From: Micrococcales bacterium
GTDB taxonomy: Bacteria > Actinomycetota > Actinomycetes > Actinomycetales > Dermatophilaceae
Direction of reading: 5' to 3'
NCBI GenBank assembly: GCA_030537915.1
Contig: JAUNUZ010000101.1
Coordinates: 1-6,583 of the forward strand
Length of the DNA stretch: 6,583 nucleotides
How positions within the stretch are numbered: position 1 is the stretch's first letter; every line of letters begins with the position of its first letter. Positions 1 to 5,811 of the stretch are shown piece by piece. Position numbers and translations under genes: made by a program. The notes beneath the pieces are model-generated. The model ran no database searches, was not told the origin of the DNA, and worked only from the letters and a program-made list of their open reading frames with translations.

Positions 1-32
1 ACTGCGGGTGCGGCAGGGGCCGGAGCACACGC

Positions 33-66
33 CGCGGGCCCGGATCCAGCCGGGTCGGGGCCCGCG
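33..66 (-). terminator. Candidate terminator hairpin after csbD
   Basis: A perfect 9-bp inverted repeat (CGCGGGCCC at 33-41, GGGCCCGCG at 58-66) lies 23 bases beyond the csbD stop codon, with a 16-nt loop that can itself partly pair. There is no run of T on the minus strand after it, so this would be a hairpin without a U-tract, a form often seen in high-GC actinobacteria. The position fits transcription termination of csbD. In such GC-rich DNA a chance inverted repeat is also possible. Confidence 0.45.
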
Positions 67-88
67 AAGCTCGTGATGATGCGAGTCG

Positions 89-262
89 TCAGCCCTTGAA
101 GGCGTCCTTGACGTTCTCGCCGGCCTGCTTGACGTCTGCCTTGGACTGATCGGTCTGCCCCTCAGCTTCGAGGCGCTCGTTGTCGCTGGCCTTGCCTGCG
201 GCTTCCTTGGCCTTGCCGGCCATGTCCTCGGCAGCGTTCCCGATCTTGTCTGCGATACCCAT
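89..262 (-). CDS. csbD: CsbD family general stress protein
   Basis: A 57-residue, highly charged, Ala/Lys/Glu/Asp-rich hydrophilic protein beginning MGIADKIGNAAEDMAGKAKE. This is the typical CsbD-family (PF05532) pattern of short amphipathic helical repeats rich in K, A, E and G, and the length matches the family (about 55-70 residues). It has no signal peptide or membrane segment and should be cytosolic. The molecular function of CsbD proteins is unknown; the Bacillus subtilis member is controlled by SigB. I chose the ATG at 262 over the in-frame ATG at 268 and one at 310. GAGGAG (plus-strand 269-274) sits 6 bases before 262 but directly abuts 268, and family homology starts at MGIADK. A SigB-type promoter lies just upstream, so the gene is probably a single-gene stress transcript. 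Family assignment is strong; the physiological role is inferred. Confidence 0.9.
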   Translation of the reverse strand: MGIADKIGNAAEDMAGKAKEAAGKASDNERLEAEGQTDQSKADVKQAGENVKDAFKG

Positions 263-302
263 GGGCATCTCCTCATCGTCGATCTGTTGGGGCGCTTCTA
301 CG

Positions 303-328
303 GTACCCATCCCTGTGCTAGCCCAAAC
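303..328 (-). promoter_or_regulatory. Candidate SigB/SigF-type stress promoter of csbD
   Basis: Read on the minus strand, GTTT (328-325) is followed by 16 bases and then GGGTAC (308-303). This matches the known actinobacterial general-stress sigma consensus (Streptomyces SigB GNNT-N14-16-GGGTAC/T; mycobacterial SigF GTTT-N15-17-GGGTAT). Transcription would start near 295, giving a leader of about 33 nt that includes the GAGGAG ribosome-binding site of csbD. Family knowledge (CsbD is a SigB-regulated protein) and the site agree. Not experimentally shown here. Confidence 0.75.
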
Positions 329-489
329 AGGAGGTGCCGGTCCTCAGCACCCGCCGGTCGGCACCGTCAGACCCGGCAGGACGCGCCGAACGTGAGAGGC
401 ATCACTCGGATCGACACGCGTGGACAAGAGGCCGCTGGTGGGGGCAATTTGACCGGCCCACAGGGGAATTATTTGAACACCTGTCCGAG
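329..489. other. Intergenic stretch between divergent csbD and peptidase genes
   Basis: No coding sequence is convincing here. Visible structure includes a 7-bp inverted repeat GGTGCCG/CGGCACC (333-339 with 359-365), just outside the csbD promoter. A second 7-bp inverted repeat, ACTCGGA/TCCGAGT (404-410 with 484-490), encloses a patch at 446-478 that is AT-rich for this genome. The patch holds a TTGACC at 449-454 but no good -10 at standard spacing. These could be regulator sites, but 7-bp repeats in GC-rich DNA can also arise by chance. Confidence 0.35.
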
Positions 490-518
490 TTGGAGGGCGG
501 ACTACGGATCGGTAGCCT
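490..518 (+). promoter_or_regulatory. Candidate housekeeping promoter of the M15 peptidase gene
   Basis: TTGGAG (490-495), a 17-base spacer and TAGCCT (513-518) give a plausible SigA/HrdB-type promoter: the TTG of the -35 is kept and the -10 fits TAnnnT. Transcription would start near 525, leaving a 5' leader of about 125 nt before the ATG at 650. The -10 lies in the loop of an 8-bp inverted repeat (504-511/533-540), which could be an operator. Confidence 0.45.
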
Positions 519-602
519 AAGATCGGCGCGGTCGATCCGTGACCTGTCGATGGCCCCGTGGGGGAAGGCGTCGATCGCATCCTGGGGACGGGTGACGGAT
601 CG
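504..602. repeat. Three copies of ACGGATCG around the peptidase promoter
   Basis: ACGGATCG occurs at 504-511, as its inverse CGATCCGT at 533-540, and again directly at 595-602. The first two form an 8-bp inverted repeat with a 21-nt loop that contains the candidate -10 TAGCCT at 513-518. The third copy lies between promoter and start codon. The arrangement resembles an operator for a dimeric regulator, but no regulator is encoded in the window and the binding function is inference. Confidence 0.4.
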
Positions 603-649
603 CAGTGCCGGATCATCCACAGTTCGGGGCCGGCGAAAGTAGGACGAGT

Positions 650-1900
650 ATGAGCGTGCGTCGAGGGCGTTCGCCGCGAGGCGCCTTGCTAGCCCTCGTC
701 GTGGCCCTGAGCACGCCGCTCGGCGCCGCCTGGGCCACCCCGGCTGAGGCCGCGACTGCAGACACCGCGACTGCCGGCAGCACGACCGCAGCCGATCCGG
801 CGCCGCCGACCGAGCGCGCCCCGCTGACGCCGGAGCAGGTCAAGGCCCAGGTCGCCCAGGCCGCCACGTTGAAACGCCAGCTCACTGCGGCCAACAAGGA
901 GGTCGCAGCAGCGAGCGCCGAACTCACACAGCTGGCGGCCCGCTCCAGCGCCGCCATGGATTCCGTCGCCACGGCCAAAGCCGCACAGGGAGCTGCCCGC
1001 CAACGCGAACGCACTCAGCTCGCCAGGCTCAAGCAGCTCACCGCTCAGGCTGCGGCCGCCCGCCGCGACCTGTCCAATATGGCCTACGACGCCTACGTCA
1101 ACGGGTCGGGCTCGTTGCGCGACGTCGCCGCCGTCGTGGGTCTCGCCGAGGACGACGAAGGGACCCGCCAGGCGCCGCTCGTCGACTACCTGGCCACGGC
1201 CCGTGCCGCAGACGGCAAGCACTACACGAGCCTGGCCCAGGCCCAGCGCGAGACCGCGGCCGCGGCGATCGCCGCGCGGCGCGAGCGCGAGGCAGCCACG
1301 GCGAAGGCGCAGGCCGCCGCGAAGACCGTCCAGGAGACCGTCGCCCAGCAGCAGCAGGCCCTGACCGCGCTCCAGGTCGTCGCAAAGAGCAAGAGCGCTG
1401 AGCTCAGCAAGCTCGGCGTCGACGCGGGGGGTCTGGGCCTGGGCGTCGACCAGCTGGCATTGAGTTCCATCACGACGACGCCGCTGTGCACCCAGGCCGC
1501 CGGTGACTATCCCAACGGAATGTTTCCTGGAACGGCGCTGTGCCCGGTCGCCGGTCGCCCAGGGCACATGATGCGCCCCGCCGCGGCGCGGGCGCTCAAC
1601 GCCCTGGCCGCCGCCTACGAGAAGGATCTCGGCTCACCGCTGTGCATCACGGACACCTACCGCAGCTACGCCGCGCAGGTCGACGTCAAGGCGCGCAAGC
1701 CCGTCTTGGCCGCCAAGCCCGGGACATCCAACCATGGCCTGGGCCTGGCCACGGACCTGTGCGGCGGCATCGAGAACTTCGGCACGACCCAGCATCAATG
1801 GATGCGCTCGCACGCACCCCTCTTCGGCTTCTACCACCCCGCGTGGGCTCAGCCTGGAGGATCGAAGCCGGAGCCGTGGCATTGGGAGTTCTCCCAGTAG
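650..1900 (+). CDS. Secreted M15 (VanY-type) D-Ala-D-Ala carboxypeptidase with coiled coil
   Basis: A 416-residue exported zinc peptidase predicted to cleave D-Ala-D-Ala ends of peptidoglycan stem peptides. Residues 1-29 or 1-34 form a signal peptide (RRGRSPRG, then a hydrophobic core, cleavage near AWA or AEA). Residues about 61-257 are a long Ala/Gln/Lys/Glu-rich coiled coil in two segments around a short region (AYDAYVNGSGS) that resembles the N-terminal halves of PcsB/RipC-type hydrolases. Residues about 277-416 are the M15B domain: YRSY (Arg338), SNHGLGLATD with zinc ligands His362 and Asp369, and EPWHWEF with catalytic Glu408 and zinc ligand His411. All key residues are present. Four cysteines (280, 298, 332, 371) could form disulfides outside the cell. 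I chose ATG 650 over GTG 605 because AGGA (641-644) lies 5 bases before it and the signal peptide begins there. Stands alone, divergent from csbD. The exact substrate is inferred. Confidence 0.88.
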   Translation: MSVRRGRSPRGALLALVVALSTPLGAAWATPAEAATADTATAGSTTAADPAPPTERAPLTPEQVKAQVAQAATLKRQLTAANKEVAAASAELTQLAARSSAAMDSVATAKAAQGAARQRERTQLARLKQLTAQAAAARRDLSNMAYDAYVNGSGSLRDVAAVVGLAEDDEGTRQAPLVDYLATARAADGKHYTSLAQAQRETAAAAIAARREREAATAKAQAAAKTVQETVAQQQQALTALQVVAKSKSAELSKLGVDAGGLGLGVDQLALSSITTTPLCTQAAGDYPNGMFPGTALCPVAGRPGHMMRPAAARALNALAAAYEKDLGSPLCITDTYRSYAAQVDVKARKPVLAAKPGTSNHGLGLATDLCGGIENFGTTQHQWMRSHAPLFGFYHPAWAQPGGSKPEPWHWEFSQ

Positions 1901-1976
1901 ACCGACCAGACAGGGCTCGATCGTAGGTAGCCGGGGGGCCCGCAGTGAAGAGTTCGCTGCTGCGGACAGAGCAGCA

Positions 1977-1997
1977 CGGTGGTGCCCAGCACCGCCG
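1977..1997 (+). terminator. Weak candidate terminator hairpin
   Basis: Bases 1977-1985 can pair with 1989-1997 (9 pairs, one G-U, 3-nt loop), 76 bases after the peptidase stop. A smaller 6-bp hairpin, CCGCAG/CTGCGG, lies just before it at 1940-1965. No T-run follows. The rest of 1901-2078 shows no gene or other recognisable element. Confidence 0.3.
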
Positions 1998-2078
1998 CCG
2001 GACAAGCAGTTCGACCGGGGGAAGCACCAACCAGGCACGCCATTTCGCCTGGCTTCAACAGATCAGCATAACCACAGC

Positions 2079-2104
2079 GGAACACAAACAACAGAACAAG
2101 CGTT
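2079..2104 (+). promoter_or_regulatory. Candidate SigR/SigH-type promoter of rbpA
   Basis: GGAAC (2079-2083), exactly 18 bases, then GTT (2102-2104). This fits the thiol-oxidative-stress ECF sigma consensus of actinobacteria (GGGAAT/GGAAC-N18-GTT for Streptomyces SigR, mycobacterial SigH). Transcription would start near 2110, giving a leader of about 58 nt before rbpA. Streptomyces rbpA is a known SigR target, which makes the match more credible. Further GGAAC words nearby (2115, about 2146) lack a GTT at the right distance. I found no good housekeeping promoter in 1998-2160. Confidence 0.65.
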
Positions 2105-2167
2105 TACCGACAACGGAACCCGGTCGAGATCGAGACGATCGAGACGGAACGCAGATGGAGGAAGATC

Positions 2168-2518
2168 ATGGCCGAGCGGTCGCTTCGTGGCACCAACCTC
2201 AGCGCCCTGAGCATGGAAAGTGACGAGAACGTCGTGCTCTCCGAGCGCCGGATCACCCGGTACGTGTGCTCGAACCAGCATGTCAGCGAACTGCCCTTCT
2301 CGGTGGAGGCTGACGTGCCGCCGGTGTGGGAGTGCCGCTGCGGGCAGGAAGCCAAGCTCATCGACGGCCCGGAGGTCGTCCGCAAGCCCGTCAAGGCGGC
2401 TCGCACGCACTGGGACATGCTCCTGGAGCGTCGGTCGGTCGGCGAGCTCGAGGAGCTCCTGGCTGAGCGCATCGACCTGTTGCGCGTCTCGCGCGGACAG
2501 GCCAAGCGCACCGCCTGA
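2168..2518 (+). CDS. rbpA: RNA polymerase-binding protein RbpA
   Basis: A 116-residue actinobacteria-specific transcription factor that binds RNA polymerase and principal sigma factors (SigA/HrdB group), stabilises the holoenzyme and helps open-complex formation. The N-terminal tail (MAERSLRGTN) and the central core domain (about 26-72) match the family. Cys34, His38, Cys56 and Cys58 are at the zinc-ligand positions of the Streptomyces protein, which several mycobacterial relatives lack. The basic linker (KPVKAARTHWDML, about 73-85) is followed by the sigma-interaction domain with the hallmark RTHWDMLLERRS (79-90), including the Arg88-Arg89 pair used for sigma contact. GGAGGA (2157-2162) lies 5 bases before the ATG, which settles the start. 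The short KRTA end is unremarkable. It is transcribed convergently with the fxsA-ppm1-lnt operon; a SigR-type promoter precedes it. Confidence 0.97.
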   Translation: MAERSLRGTNLSALSMESDENVVLSERRITRYVCSNQHVSELPFSVEADVPPVWECRCGQEAKLIDGPEVVRKPVKAARTHWDMLLERRSVGELEELLAERIDLLRVSRGQAKRTA

Positions 2519-2535
2519 GCCGAACACTGCGGTTG

Positions 2536-2571
2536 ACGGTGGCTCTCCCCTAGCCGGGGGAGAGCCACCGT
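2536..2571. terminator. Strong hairpin between convergent rbpA and fxsA
   Basis: ACGGTGGCTCTCCCC (2536-2550) pairs perfectly over 15 bases with 2557-2571, leaving a 6-nt loop (TAGCCG). It starts 17 bases after the rbpA stop and 50 bases beyond the fxsA stop, so it can serve both convergent transcripts. There is only a weak T tail (TTGG) on the plus strand and a short one (TCAACC) on the minus strand. A perfect 15-bp stem at this position is very unlikely to be chance. Confidence 0.85.
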
Positions 2572-2621
2572 TGGCGTGTGTGCGTCGTAAGGCGACGCGC
2601 CCTCCGAGGTTCCTGCTCGGG

Positions 2622-3044
2622 TCAGCGGGCGGTGCCGCGCACGATGCCGGCTCTGCCGAGCAGCTGCCGTTCGACGGCCGCCTGCAGCCATCGCGCCGTG
2701 ATCGGGCGCGTCATGGGCAGGATGAAGAAGAAGCCCAGCAGGTCGCTGAGGAAGCCAGGGGCCAGCAAGAGCACGCCACCGACGAGTACGAGGGCGGCAT
2801 CGACGAGCTGGGTCGCCGGCATCCTCCCCGTCGCGAGCGCCTCGCGCAGAGCGTCCCAGGTGCGCGACCCCTCGCGCCGGACGAGCCAGGCCCCGATCGC
2901 CGACAGCAGCAGCAGGAGACCGATCGTGGGCCAGCCGCCGATGACGCGCCCCACCTGAACGATCGCGAGGATCTCTAACAGCGGCACGACGAGTAGGGCG
3001 ATGACGAGCACCGTGAAGACGATCGGGCGGCGTTTCTTGGTCAT
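2622..3044 (-). CDS. fxsA: FxsA family cytoplasmic membrane protein
   Basis: A 140-residue integral membrane protein. Hydrophobic segments at about 8-31, 38-56 and 79-110 are separated by a short basic/amphipathic stretch (RREGSRTWDALREAL, 56-70). Family marks include PLLEI (21-25, with Glu24) and APGFLSDLLGFFFILP (95-110), followed by the basic C-terminus. FxsA was named in Escherichia coli, where overproduction relieves phage T7 exclusion by the F plasmid; its normal function is unknown. The ATG (3044) overlaps the ppm1 stop by 4 bases (ATGA), and the GGGGAG ribosome site lies inside the ppm1 end, so translation is coupled. It is the last gene of the lnt-ppm1-fxsA operon and ends before the shared terminator hairpin. 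The identification is sound; the reason for its link to lipoprotein and mannose-donor synthesis is unknown. Confidence 0.92.
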   Translation of the reverse strand: MTKKRRPIVFTVLVIALLVVPLLEILAIVQVGRVIGGWPTIGLLLLLSAIGAWLVRREGSRTWDALREALATGRMPATQLVDAALVLVGGVLLLAPGFLSDLLGFFFILPMTRPITARWLQAAVERQLLGRAGIVRGTAR

Positions 3045-3820
3045 GACTCTCCCCTACGGTGGAGCAGGTGCTGGACGGCGTGCCAGGCCTGAGACGCACG
3101 ATAGCCCGCGCCCCACCATGCCACCCGTCGCATGGACTCACGGACGACGCCGCCGCTCATCTTCGAGGTGCCGTGGCGGCGCTCGACGAAGGTGATCGGG
3201 ACCTCGACGACGCGCAGCCCGGCGCGAATCGCGCGCCAGGTGAGGTCGACCTGGAAGCAGTACCCCTGGGACGCGACGTCGTCCAGGACGAGGGTCGCGA
3301 GGGCCTCGGCACGATAGAGCCGGAAGCCGGCGGTCGCGTCCCGTACCGGCATCCCGAGAAGCACCCGGGTGTAGGCGTTGGCACCGAGGGAGAGAGCCTT
3401 GCGACGCTCGGGCCAGTTCACGACCTGCCCCCCCGGGACCCAACGCGAACCGATGACGACGTCCGCGTCCGCCGCGGCCTGCAGGAGGCGAGGCAGGTCC
3501 TCGGGGCGGTGCGAGCCGTCTGCGTCCATCTCCACAAGGGCGTCGTAGCCCGATCGCCGGGCCCAGGCGAATCCCTCGAGATACGCTGCGCCCAGGCCCT
3601 GCTTGGCGTCGCGGTGGATGACGTGGACCGCGGGATCGTCGGCGGCGAGCCGATCGGCGATCGCTCCCGTGCCGTCCGGCGAGTTGTCGTCGATGATGCA
3701 CACGTCGACGCCCGGCACGACCTGGCGAAGGTGCGTGATCAGCTCCGGCAGGCTCTCGGCCTCGTTGTAGGTGGGGACGAGGACGACGACGCGCTCGAGC
3801 GCGGCGAGATCAGAAGTCAT
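3041..3820 (-). CDS. ppm1: Polyprenol monophosphomannose synthase (GT2)
   Basis: A 259-residue family-2 glycosyltransferase of the dolichol-phosphate mannose synthase type. It should transfer mannose from GDP-mannose to polyprenyl phosphate, giving the donor for extracytoplasmic glycosylation (glycoproteins, lipoglycans). Visible motifs are VPTYNE (15-20), DDNSPDG (44-50), the DADGSH metal/nucleotide site (99-104), GSRW (124-127), DATAGFRLYR (161-170) and RRHGTSKM (214-221). There is no membrane segment, so it would act at the inner face of the membrane, as the D2 domain of Mycobacterium tuberculosis Ppm1 does. I chose ATG 3820 over GTG 3823: AAGGAG lies 4 bases from the ATG but only 1 from the GTG. 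The ATG shares one base with the lnt stop (TGATG), so translation is coupled. The mannose donor and polyprenol acceptor are inferred from family and context. Confidence 0.93.
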   Translation of the reverse strand: MTSDLAALERVVVLVPTYNEAESLPELITHLRQVVPGVDVCIIDDNSPDGTGAIADRLAADDPAVHVIHRDAKQGLGAAYLEGFAWARRSGYDALVEMDADGSHRPEDLPRLLQAAADADVVIGSRWVPGGQVVNWPERRKALSLGANAYTRVLLGMPVRDATAGFRLYRAEALATLVLDDVASQGYCFQVDLTWRAIRAGLRVVEVPITFVERRHGTSKMSGGVVRESMRRVAWWGAGYRASQAWHAVQHLLHRRGES

Positions 3821-5508
3821 CACGCTCCTTCGGTGATCGGGGTCCGCTTCGCTACCCCTGCGCTCGATCCGGCTACGTCGACGGAACCGGTTGGGTTGGT
3901 CGGATCGGCTGCGCCCGGGCTCGGGTCCCGCGGTGACCCCGACCCGCGACGCCCCCCGGCTACGCTCCCCCTAGCCCGCAGCTGGCTCACGAGGAGCACG
4001 AGCAGGCCCGCCGAGGCGAGCCATTCGGGCCACGGCCCGACCCGGGTCGCGGGCGTCAGGCTGGTGCGCAGTGGCAGGTCTGCGGCCAGGACCGCAGAGG
4101 TGAACAACGACGTCGACTCGTGCGTCGTTCCATCCGGGGTGATGAGCGCCGAGACGCCGACATTGGAGATGTGCACGACCGAGCGTCCATGCTCGATCGC
4201 CCGGATCCTGCTGATCGCGAGCTGCTGCACGGACTCATCGGTGAAGCCGAAGGTCGCGTTGTTCGTCTGGATCGAGATGAGATTCGCGCCCTGCTGAACG
4301 CTGGCGCGCACCACGTCGTCCACGGCCACCTCGAAGCAGATGTTGAGGCCGATAGCCACCGTCCCTCCCCCGGCCCTCGGCACGCGGAAGAGGCCGACCT
4401 TGTCGCCGGGCGCGAAGTCGCGGGTGACGAGATCCACCTTGTCGGAGAGGAGGCGGAAGAACGAGCGGTAGGGGATGTACTCGGCGAAGGGCACGGGCCG
4501 CAACTTGCTGTACCGGTCTGCGATGGCGCCGTCGGGCAGGTAGAGCAGGCTCGTGTTCGACACGAATTGACCCGGTCCGGACAGCACCGCGCCGACGATC
4601 GTCGGCGCGCCGATCGTGGAGACTGCGGCGCGGATGACGGCCGCCGCGTCCGCGTTGAGCAGCGGGTCGATATCCGAGGCGTTCTCCGGCCAGATGACGA
4701 GGTCGGGCCGGGGCGCCTTGGTGCGGGCGATGTCCTGCGCGGCCCTTACGGTGATCCGCGCGTGATTGTCGAGAACCGCGCGGCGCTGGGCGTTGAAGTC
4801 GAGGCCCGCCTTGGGCACGTTCCCCTGGATGGCGACGATACGGGCCGTCGGGGTGCCGTCGCCGACACCTGTAGGTAGCGGGACAAGCAGGCCTGCGAGC
4901 GCGACCACGAGGGCGCCGAGAAGGGGCCCGATGCCCCTGGACAACCCGCGCACGCGTCGTCCCCGCCAGAGAACGCGATGGATCGCGAGCGCGAGGAAGC
5001 CGCCGCTGAGGGCGACGCCGAAGGTCACTGCGGGTGCGCCGCCGAGCGCGGCCAGTCGCGCGAACGGGCTATCGGCCTGGCTGAACGCGAGCCGCCCCCA
5101 GGGGAAACCGCCGAACGGCGTGTGACCGCGAGCCAGTTCGCAGGCCACCCAGGCGAGCGCGAGCGCGACGGGGCGCACGCGTGCGGGAGCCTGCCGGCCA
5201 CGCACGACGCGAGCGCTCTGCAGGAGCGCTGACACCAGGCCCAGGAGGGCGATGTAGAGCGCCTCCAGGGTCGCGAGCGAGAACCACGGGAGCTTGCCCA
5301 CGTAGACCCCGGACCACGACAGCAACGGGACGAAGTAGGCCCAGCCCGCGAGTAGGCCCAGCAGGAAGCCCGTGCGGGGGCGAGCACCGACGGTGCTGAG
5401 CGACAGGAGCGTCACGCCGACGACGGCGCCGGGCCACCAGCCCAGCGCGGGGAAGGCGGTCCAAAGAGCGAGGCCGGCGACTATGGCACAGCCGACACGG
5501 CAGAGCAC
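3820..5508 (-). CDS. lnt: Apolipoprotein N-acyltransferase
   Basis: A 562-residue membrane enzyme that N-acylates the lipid-modified N-terminal cysteine of lipoproteins, the third step after Lgt and LspA. Residues 1 to about 210 hold several transmembrane segments, including the WTAFPALGWWPG start typical of Lnt and GHTPFGGFPWGRLAFSQ (128-144). Residues about 222-480 form the nitrilase-like domain with catalytic Glu275 (WPENAS), Lys335 (SKLRPVPFAEYIP) and Cys391 (GLNICFE), plus Glu343. All three catalytic residues are present. A last membrane segment (497-510) is followed by a roughly 50-residue Gly/Ser/Pro-rich cytosolic tail of low complexity. The GTG at 5508 is the only reasonable start, since an in-frame TAG lies 4 codons upstream, and it has no ribosome-binding site. 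It heads the operon with ppm1 and fxsA. In M. tuberculosis the Lnt and Ppm domains are one fused protein; here they are separate. Confidence 0.95.
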   Translation of the reverse strand: MLCRVGCAIVAGLALWTAFPALGWWPGAVVGVTLLSLSTVGARPRTGFLLGLLAGWAYFVPLLSWSGVYVGKLPWFSLATLEALYIALLGLVSALLQSARVVRGRQAPARVRPVALALAWVACELARGHTPFGGFPWGRLAFSQADSPFARLAALGGAPAVTFGVALSGGFLALAIHRVLWRGRRVRGLSRGIGPLLGALVVALAGLLVPLPTGVGDGTPTARIVAIQGNVPKAGLDFNAQRRAVLDNHARITVRAAQDIARTKAPRPDLVIWPENASDIDPLLNADAAAVIRAAVSTIGAPTIVGAVLSGPGQFVSNTSLLYLPDGAIADRYSKLRPVPFAEYIPYRSFFRLLSDKVDLVTRDFAPGDKVGLFRVPRAGGGTVAIGLNICFEVAVDDVVRASVQQGANLISIQTNNATFGFTDESVQQLAISRIRAIEHGRSVVHISNVGVSALITPDGTTHESTSLFTSAVLAADLPLRTSLTPATRVGPWPEWLASAGLLVLLVSQLRARGSVAGGRRGSGSPRDPSPGAADPTNPTGSVDVAGSSAGVAKRTPITEGA

Positions 5509-5514
5509 TACGAC

Positions 5515-5520
5515 AGGCTA
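5515..5520 (-). promoter_or_regulatory. Possible -10 for a leaderless lnt transcript
   Basis: On the minus strand TAGCCT (5520-5515) lies 6 bases before the GTG start of lnt, so transcription could begin at or next to the start codon. This would explain the missing ribosome-binding site. No recognisable -35 sits 16-19 bases upstream, so support is thin. Leaderless mRNAs are common in actinobacteria. Confidence 0.3.
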
Positions 5521-5581
5521 GGGCATCCAGGTGATCCCACTCGCCCAGGATTCACGACGCGGTGGACACCCCCAGAGAGTG

Positions 5582-5805
5582 CACCAGGTCCGTGCGCCGT
5601 TGGGACCAGACTCCACGCCACCAGGCGTGCCTGGCGGAGCCTGTTTTCTACTAGGCGAACGGACCTGGTGGGGTCGCCACACGACGGGCTTCGGTGACCC
5701 TGGGAGCCTGCTGGCCCAAGCCGAGCACCGGAGTAGTACCGGAAGCACAAGCCTGGGTGGGAGGGCCCCCAGAGTCACCGCCGACCTGGTGACGCCGGCG
5801 ACGAC
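5582..5805 (-). ncRNA. Candidate structured non-coding RNA or long lnt leader
   Basis: No family recognised. The stretch has dense inverted repeats. A perfect 12-bp stem (5659-5670 with 5582-5593) is extended by 4 more pairs after one mismatch (5654-5657 with 5595-5598). It encloses a hairpin of CTCC/GGAG (5636-5639/5611-5614) plus CCAGG-loop-CCTGG (5630-5634/5621-5625) and an A-rich single-stranded stretch (AGAAAACAG). An adjoining 8-base stem pairs 5693-5700 with 5671-5678, and a 6-bp stem pairs 5788-5793 with 5774-5779. A near-consensus minus-strand promoter (5812-5839) would start RNA near 5805 and run toward lnt, 297 bases away. The orientation is not certain: one pair in the 5671-5700 stem is G-U if the RNA is from the plus strand but A-C if from the minus strand. 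It could be an independent small RNA, a regulatory leader of lnt, or a DNA-level repeat. Confidence 0.45.
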
Positions 5806-5811
5806 TGGTCC

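Noticed and set aside
605..649. GTG 605 as start of the M15 peptidase
   Set aside because: It would place 15 polar residues in front of an otherwise standard signal peptide. ATG 650 has an AGGA at good distance.
689..1567. Long minus-strand open frame of 292 codons opposite the peptidase gene
   Set aside because: It is the antisense shadow of a GC-rich gene with clear M15 catalytic motifs. Its product is low-complexity Arg/Gly/Leu/Ala without a domain.
2115..2140. Second GGAAC upstream of rbpA as a SigR-type promoter
   Set aside because: The bases 18 positions downstream are ATC rather than GTT.
3059..4297. Long plus-strand open frame of 412 codons opposite ppm1 and lnt
   Set aside because: It is an antisense shadow. 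The minus strand encodes the intact catalytic motifs of both enzymes, and the plus frame has no recognisable domain.
5611..5660. Possible RNase P RNA fragment
   Set aside because: The minus strand has an AGAAAACAG stretch followed by CTCCGCC that faintly recalls the conserved ACAGAAAACAG-ACCGCC region. The P4 strands (GAGGAAAGTCC-like and the AGAACCCGGCTTA-like end) are absent.
5603..5811. Long-range pairing of GGACCAG (5811-5805, minus strand) with CTGGTCC (5609-5603)
   Set aside because: With the promoter at 5812-5839 the RNA would start at about 5805, so nearly all of the 5' strand would not be transcribed. It would also cross the stronger 12-bp stem.
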